Source of the DNA: Escherichia albertii NBRC 107761 = DSM 17582 | GTDB lineage: Bacteria > Pseudomonadota > Gammaproteobacteria > Enterobacterales > Enterobacteriaceae | Length of the DNA stretch: 64,000 nt | Assembly: GCF_000759775.1 (NCBI RefSeq) | Contig: NZ_BBMY01000001.1 | Location: 62,001-126,000 of the forward strand | Reading direction: 5' to 3' | In this document: in pieces, positions 58,901-64,000 of the stretch | Layout: each line of letters starts with the position of its first letter | Numbering within the stretch: position 1 is the stretch's first letter | The notes under the pieces: model-generated | Seen by the model: only the letters and a program-made list of their open reading frames with translations | Told to the model about the DNA's origin: nothing | Database searches by the model: none | Made by a program: the position numbers and the translations under genes

Positions 58901-61900
58901 TCATTGCGCTTTTTCTTTACGCGGTTGGCGCAACACTTCGTTGATTTGCGGATCGTCCAGCGGACCCGAAATGTGATAGCGCAAAATAGAAACTTTGCTC
59001 CACAATGGCCCCAGCACTTTACTGGCGGCAAACACCGCCGCGCCGACAATCGGATTAACCGCAAAGGCCGCAGCCACGCCAACCGTCGCAGAAATCTCTG
59101 GCGCGACAACCGCTTCCATATTCAGATCGCGACGCACCAGATTCACCGACCCTTTCATGGCGATATCCGCTTCCAGCCCATCCACCAGCGTGTCGTCAGT
59201 GTGCATAACGCCGTCTTTGATCCACGCGGTGCTGCGAATGGAGTCAAAATAGAACCCTTCGCCAAAGGTGTCTCTGAAATCAAAACGCAGCTTACGCATC
59301 AGGGCATCGACGCTCAATAAACGCAGCAGTTGCCCGGCATGTCCGGTGCTGATTTCGGTAATTTCGCCTTTGCCCAATTGAGTATGAATGATGCCATTCA
59401 ACGTCTCCGCATCCGGCAACCAGGGCGCTTTACGCCAGTGTAAATCGTAATCCACATTAAATGATGACTGGCGTATGGGGGTCGTGACACCAAAAAATTC
59501 TGCGGCGGCATCAATTTTCTGCCCACGCAGTTTTCCCTTCAGCGATGTTCGCTCATTCCCTGGGTTGTTAACCCACTCACCATCGGCAGTAAGCCGCGAA
59601 AAACCGGTATCAATAAGCCCGTTAGTCAGCGTCAACGTATCGCCAGAAATGGTGATATCACTGTCGATGCGCCCGAATTTTTGCCCCCAGAACCAACACT
59701 CGGCGCAACGTATTTGTGCGTTCGGCCAGCCACGGAAGCTAATGTGCTCCGTTGTCGGGAACGGTGATGAAGACGTTGAATTACTGCTATTTTTCGCCAC
59801 GCTGGGGTTGTAATAGAGATATTTGATCGTCGCCAGCCACGGCGCGTTGTTGCGCATCGCCAGCGTAGCATTGATTTCACGCCCTTGCGCTTCGACCTGC
59901 GTGCCATTCGCCATCGGCTGCGAGACGATGCTCAGATTGTTCCACTGATGATTCCCCAGTGACAACGCCGGTGTACGTAAAGTAATACGCTGGGGAAAAC
60001 TCGCCGCGCTGCCAACCTTCTCCGTCGCGCCTTTCTGGAACAGCGCCAGCCACTCAGCGCCATCCATTGGCGGCATATTGAGTTCAACACCACTTTGTTC
60101 CGGTAACGGCGGGAGCGTTTTGCTGTCTGACGCCCAGATGGCACGATCGAGCGTTAGCTTTTGCCCCAGCAACCAGCGACTATTGAAATGACTATCCGCG
60201 CCAGCCTGCCCGGCTAACTCAAAACTATTGAGATTTCCGTCGACCTTAATATTCACAGGGAGCGACTCACCTACGGATTTGGCTAACGGTGAAGGTAAGT
60301 GACTACTCACATTCTTCAAATCGCCATTCAGTTCTACGCTATACGTCGCGCCGGCATGATAAGGCAGCTCAATACCCACTTTACCATCCCAGGCCACGCT
60401 GCCGCTTAACGCTTCGTTCACGGCTTCAGGCAAAACGCCAGTTTTCGCCGGTTGCCAGTTACCGTTGAGATTCACCGCCACCTGATAGGCTTTTTCCCCT
60501 TCTTTGGTGGAGAAATCCACATTCAGTAGCTGATTAAACCAGCTTGCTGTCAGTGGTTCGCTTTGCAGATCACCATTGATAAAGCTGAATTTACCGCTCA
60601 AATTTTTCAGTGTGCTATCAAGCGGTTTAATAAACAGACTGTTATTACGCAGCGTCACTTCGCCTTTCGCTGTAACCAGTTCGCCGTTCAGTGGGATATC
60701 GAGATGTAAGCGAGCATTCACATCGCCATCGAGCTGGAGTTCCTGCAAAGTAGCGCCCAGTGAGTTTTTCAGCGGCGTTTCATCAAAATATGGACCGACA
60801 GCTTTACCTGGGCCTTTAATGTCAGCATCGATCAGTAACTTCTCTTTCGCGTAATCAGGGATTACTGCGGTGAGATTACTGGCGCGCACACCGCCAAGAT
60901 TGACGCCATCGGTTTTCATCCATAAACCGTCGTTAATAAAGTCCAGTTCAATATTGAGGTTGGTCAGCGCTGGCCAGTCTGGCTGGAACGCAAACTTCGC
61001 GTTACGCAGAGGAACCAACACTTCAAACTGACCTTCATTATGCTTGTAAGGGAAAAGATGCGGGTTACCGCCATAAACCAACGTCGCGTTATCCGCTTCA
61101 CCGCCCTGAATCGCCCCACTTAAGTAATCAACTAACTCTTTTCCCATCAGATTTTCCGGGAAATAGCGCCAGGCCTGCGAACCATCGTCGGTGCTGATGC
61201 CAGCCAGAATCCCCAGCCAGGGTTCATCATTAACCGGCTGTAAGTAACGGAAACCGCCGCGTGCATGCACCGCTTTAGCTTTAACATCAATATTGCGACC
61301 ATCAAGCTGGAAACCTTTGTCATTGTTCAGCCAGCTTAAGGTCGCCGCACCGTCGGCAATTTCCAGCGGCGCGCGGAATACCGTTTCGTAAGGCATCTTC
61401 GCCTGCTTCATAGACGCCGTCAGTAAACCATTTTCTACGCTACCGGAAAGCGTCCCGGAAAAGTGTTCCGCGCCCGGCAGTAATTTCCATTGCTTCCATG
61501 CCAGATCGCTCCACGATGCCTGAAACCGGGTCTTTTCCACCGCCTGAAGCGGAATATCCAGCGCCAGTGTGTTGATCTTGCCTCGCGGTTGCGTGGACCG
61601 CCAGATGTCTCCCAGCACAGGCGAAAGTTTCGCCACCAGCGGGCGTACGCCTTCCAGTCCCGCCAGTTCCAGATTACTGGCGCGAATCCGTAGTTCGTCA
61701 CTGCGTTTATTATTTTTCCCACCAATATCCTGTTCCGGTATCCAGGCCAGCGTTAATGCCCCGCCTGGCCAGGGTTTACCGTCCATGGTGATACGGGTAT
61801 CAGGAATGGAAAACTGCCAGCCCGGATGTTCACGAGTAATATGCGCAGTCAGATTATCCACAGACAGCGAATGCGTTTGCTTCTCGCCCAACCAGCTAGC

Positions 61901-62701
61901 ACCGCCCTGTTTCAACCAGACATCACCGCCAGTCACATCGCCTTTGTCGATTGTCATCCAGCCTTCAAGGGAGAATTGCGCTGTTTCCAGCGCAATATTG
62001 TCCTGTATCCATTTACCCAGCCAGGGCTTCAGGTCAATGTTATCAGCCTGTAACCAAACTCGACCGTCACTTAACACACCTTCGTCATCCCGCAGATCCA
62101 TCCGCACCTGCATCACGCCGTGTTGTCCGGTGAGGCTGGAGAGGCTTACTTGTCCTTCTGCACGGTGTCGGCGCGGATTGTTAAGCCAGCTCAGTTGAGG
62201 GATCGCCAGTTCAGCACGCTGACCGGACGGCGTCAGGAAGCTAACTTCGCTGTCGCGGAGATCGAAGTGATCGAACTGATGGAGGAAAAGATTGCTAATG
62301 TGGCCTGCTTCCAGGCTGTCATTGCCGCCGCTACTGGAAATAGGTGTATTCGTGCGAAAGCGCAGTTGCCAGAAAGTGAGATCGCGAAACTGCCAGCGCA
62401 TATGCAGCAGGCTCTGCCAGATATCCAGCGCCAGAGTAACGCGTTTAACCGAAAACTCACCGCCATCTTTCAGCTCTGCGCGAATGTCACGCGCTTCAAG
62501 CGTCGGACCGAAGTTCTGCCAACTGGCAGATAGCTGGCTGGCTTCTACCGGCATACCGGTCGCATCTTCGATTTTATTGAGGATCTCAGGACGCCAGGCG
62601 TCGAGATGCGGTAAAGCAATACGCAGGCCGCTAACCAGCAGCGCAGCGATCACAACGAGCGCGGCTCCAGTAAGCAGTAAAATCCCCGGCAATCGCCTCA
62701 C
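58901..62701 (-). CDS. yhdP: AsmA-like phospholipid transport protein YhdP
   Basis: A 1266-residue protein, the K-12 length, with an N-terminal membrane helix (about 5-27) and a long periplasmic repeating beta-groove (AsmA-like, DUF3971). With TamB and YdbH it moves phospholipid from the inner to the outer membrane in E. coli. The C-terminal region contains hydrophobic ISATVGVAAAFAVNPIVGAAVFAASKVLGP. The frame is intact. It follows rng by 68 bp. Confidence 0.96.
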   Translation of the reverse strand: MRRLPGILLLTGAALVVIAALLVSGLRIALPHLDAWRPEILNKIEDATGMPVEASQLSASWQNFGPTLEARDIRAELKDGGEFSVKRVTLALDIWQSLLHMRWQFRDLTFWQLRFRTNTPISSSGGNDSLEAGHISNLFLHQFDHFDLRDSEVSFLTPSGQRAELAIPQLSWLNNPRRHRAEGQVSLSSLTGQHGVMQVRMDLRDDEGVLSDGRVWLQADNIDLKPWLGKWIQDNIALETAQFSLEGWMTIDKGDVTGGDVWLKQGGASWLGEKQTHSLSVDNLTAHITREHPGWQFSIPDTRITMDGKPWPGGALTLAWIPEQDIGGKNNKRSDELRIRASNLELAGLEGVRPLVAKLSPVLGDIWRSTQPRGKINTLALDIPLQAVEKTRFQASWSDLAWKQWKLLPGAEHFSGTLSGSVENGLLTASMKQAKMPYETVFRAPLEIADGAATLSWLNNDKGFQLDGRNIDVKAKAVHARGGFRYLQPVNDEPWLGILAGISTDDGSQAWRYFPENLMGKELVDYLSGAIQGGEADNATLVYGGNPHLFPYKHNEGQFEVLVPLRNAKFAFQPDWPALTNLNIELDFINDGLWMKTDGVNLGGVRASNLTAVIPDYAKEKLLIDADIKGPGKAVGPYFDETPLKNSLGATLQELQLDGDVNARLHLDIPLNGELVTAKGEVTLRNNSLFIKPLDSTLKNLSGKFSFINGDLQSEPLTASWFNQLLNVDFSTKEGEKAYQVAVNLNGNWQPAKTGVLPEAVNEALSGSVAWDGKVGIELPYHAGATYSVELNGDLKNVSSHLPSPLAKSVGESLPVNIKVDGNLNSFELAGQAGADSHFNSRWLLGQKLTLDRAIWASDSKTLPPLPEQSGVELNMPPMDGAEWLALFQKGATEKVGSAASFPQRITLRTPALSLGNHQWNNLSIVSQPMANGTQVEAQGREINATLAMRNNAPWLATIKYLYYNPSVAKNSSNSTSSSPFPTTEHISFRGWPNAQIRCAECWFWGQKFGRIDSDITISGDTLTLTNGLIDTGFSRLTADGEWVNNPGNERTSLKGKLRGQKIDAAAEFFGVTTPIRQSSFNVDYDLHWRKAPWLPDAETLNGIIHTQLGKGEITEISTGHAGQLLRLLSVDALMRKLRFDFRDTFGEGFYFDSIRSTAWIKDGVMHTDDTLVDGLEADIAMKGSVNLVRRDLNMEAVVAPEISATVGVAAAFAVNPIVGAAVFAASKVLGPLWSKVSILRYHISGPLDDPQINEVLRQPRKEKAQ

Positions 62702-62769
62702 CCGTCACTCCTTGTCTGCTAAAAATGTGACTCAAACAACCCTTTGCCGGATGGCGGCCCAGCATCTGT

Positions 62770-64000
62770 TTACATCATGACAACGTCAAACTGCTCCTGG
62801 TTATAGAGCGGTTCAATTTGCACTTTGACCTGCTTGCCAACAAAAATTTCCACTTCCGCCAGCGAGTGAGATTCTTCACCTTTCAGTGCTTCAGCGACTG
62901 CCGGAGAAGCATAGACCAGGAAGCGGTCAGAGTCGTAAGCATGATGTACGCGAACGATCTCACGCATGATTTCATAGCATACGGTTTCCACGGTTTTCAC
63001 CGTTCCGCGGCCATGGCAGGTAGGGCATTCATTACACAGTACGTGTTCAATGCTTTCACGGGTTCGCTTGCGCGTCATCTCCACCAGCCCCAGCGCAGAG
63101 AAGCCGTTGACGCTGGTTTTCACCCGGTCTTTACTCAACGCCTGCTCCAGCGAATGCAGCACCCGACGGCGGTGATCTTCATTATTCATATCAATGAAAT
63201 CAATAATGATAATACCGCCAAGATTACGTAACCGTAACTGGCGCGCAATGGCCTGTGTCGCTTCAATATTAGTATTGAAGATAGTGTCGTCCAGATTGCG
63301 ATGACCGACAAATGCGCCAGTGTTGATATCTACGGTCGTCATCGCTTCGGTCTGATCGATAATCAGATAACCGCCGGATTTCAGTTCAACTTTACGCTCC
63401 AGCGCCCGCTGGATCTCGTTTTCCACATCAAAGAGATCGAAGATTGGCTGACGGCCCGTGTAATGCTCCAGCTTGCTGGTCATCTCAGGAATGTATTCCG
63501 AAGTAAACTCAAGCAACGCTTCGTAAGTCAGGCGTGAGTCAACGCGAATACGATCCAGCTCAGCATCAGCGAAGTCACGCAGAACACGCTGTGCCAGCGC
63601 CAGTTCGCCGTACAGTTGATAGCGTGTCTGCGGGCGCTTTTTACGCTCCATGACTTTGGTCCAGACACGCTTCAGATAAGCAGCATCGGAAGCCAGTTCA
63701 GTTTCGCCAACACCTTCCGCTGCAGTACGGATGATAAATCCGCCCTGCTCGTCGCAATACTCCGTGACCACTTTTTTCAGGCGTTCACGTTCAGATTCAC
63801 TTTCAATGCGCTGGGAAACGCCAACGTGCGATGCTCCCGGCATAAATACCAGATAGCGAGAAGGTAGCGTGATATCGGTGGTCAGGCGCGCGCCTTTGGT
63901 CCCCAACGGATCTTTCACCACCTGAACCATCAGGTCTTGCCCCTGACGAACCAGTTCTGATATATCACGCACCGTGAACTGCTTTTGTTCCTCACCCGCC
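62770..64000 (-). CDS. rng: Ribonuclease G, C-terminal part
   Basis: The 3' 1231 bases of rng; the start lies beyond the window and the frame is open to base 64000 (...AGEEQKQFTVRDISEL). RNase G is an RNase E-family endonuclease that matures the 5' end of 16S rRNA and decays some mRNAs. The catalytic Asp residues are in TTVDINTGAF and IIDFIDMNNE, and the zinc-link cysteines in CNECPTCHGRG. The N-terminal S1 domain is only partly included. Confidence 0.97.
   Translation of the reverse strand, partial: AGEEQKQFTVRDISELVRQGQDLMVQVVKDPLGTKGARLTTDITLPSRYLVFMPGASHVGVSQRIESESERERLKKVVTEYCDEQGGFIIRTAAEGVGETELASDAAYLKRVWTKVMERKKRPQTRYQLYGELALAQRVLRDFADAELDRIRVDSRLTYEALLEFTSEYIPEMTSKLEHYTGRQPIFDLFDVENEIQRALERKVELKSGGYLIIDQTEAMTTVDINTGAFVGHRNLDDTIFNTNIEATQAIARQLRLRNLGGIIIIDFIDMNNEDHRRRVLHSLEQALSKDRVKTSVNGFSALGLVEMTRKRTRESIEHVLCNECPTCHGRGTVKTVETVCYEIMREIVRVHHAYDSDRFLVYASPAVAEALKGEESHSLAEVEIFVGKQVKVQIEPLYNQEQFDVVMM

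Overview
The window is a chromosomal segment of Escherichia coli or a very close Escherichia. Gene order and nearly every protein match the E. coli K-12 block running from dacB to rng, as recalled from knowledge of that genome; no database search was run. The K-12-like backbone carries cell-envelope, translation, nitrogen and sialic-acid genes. It differs from K-12 in four visible places, listed below.

Layout. 0-5 kb: 3' end of dacB, then obgE-yhbE-rpmA-rplU on the minus strand and ispB on the plus strand. 5-10.2 kb: sfsB, murA, ibaG and the phospholipid-transport operon mlaFEDCB. 10.4-18.4 kb: a long plus-strand series, yrbG-kdsD-kdsC-lptC-lptA-lptB (Kdo synthesis and LPS export), then rpoN-hpf-ptsN-rapZ-ptsO (sigma-54 and nitrogen PTS). 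18.5-24.2 kb: yrbL behind PhoP-like and BasR-like boxes, mtgA, elbB, the ArcZ small RNA, arcB, yhcC. 24.2-30.8 kb: gltB-gltD. 30.9-36.8 kb: a yhcG remnant, then the sialic-acid operon nanATEK-nanQ with nanR. 36.9-41.2 kb: sspAB, rplM-rpsI, zapE, zapG. 41.3-46.8 kb: degQ, degS, mdh, argR, yhcN, yhcO. 46.8-51.8 kb: a tandem REP array, aaeXAB and a broken aaeR. 51.8-57.3 kb: an accessory locus. 57.3-64 kb: tldD, yhdP and the 3' part of rng.

Differences from the K-12 arrangement. (1) gltD is followed directly by a 125-codon remnant of yhcG; the gltF-yhcA-yhcD-yhcE-yhcF stretch is absent. (2) aaeR has an in-frame TAA at codon 82. (3) About 5.4 kb lies between aaeR and tldD: a sigma-54 enhancer-binding regulator with a PrpR-type sensory domain, divergent from a three-gene operon. 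That operon encodes a protein with an N-terminal 2[4Fe-4S] ferredoxin domain, an unrecognised Cys-containing protein, and a DASS-family anion transporter interrupted by an amber codon. A textbook -24/-12 promoter and a perfect 16-bp palindrome sit in the divergent gap. (4) The aaeB-yhcO gap holds four tandem ~178-bp REP-containing units.

The accessory locus is the best candidate for an undescribed system. Its architecture (ligand-sensing activator, sigma-54 promoter, two enzyme-like proteins, dicarboxylate/tricarboxylate-type carrier) suggests uptake and metabolism of an organic acid. The substrate cannot be read from sequence, and the carrier appears to be decaying in this strain.
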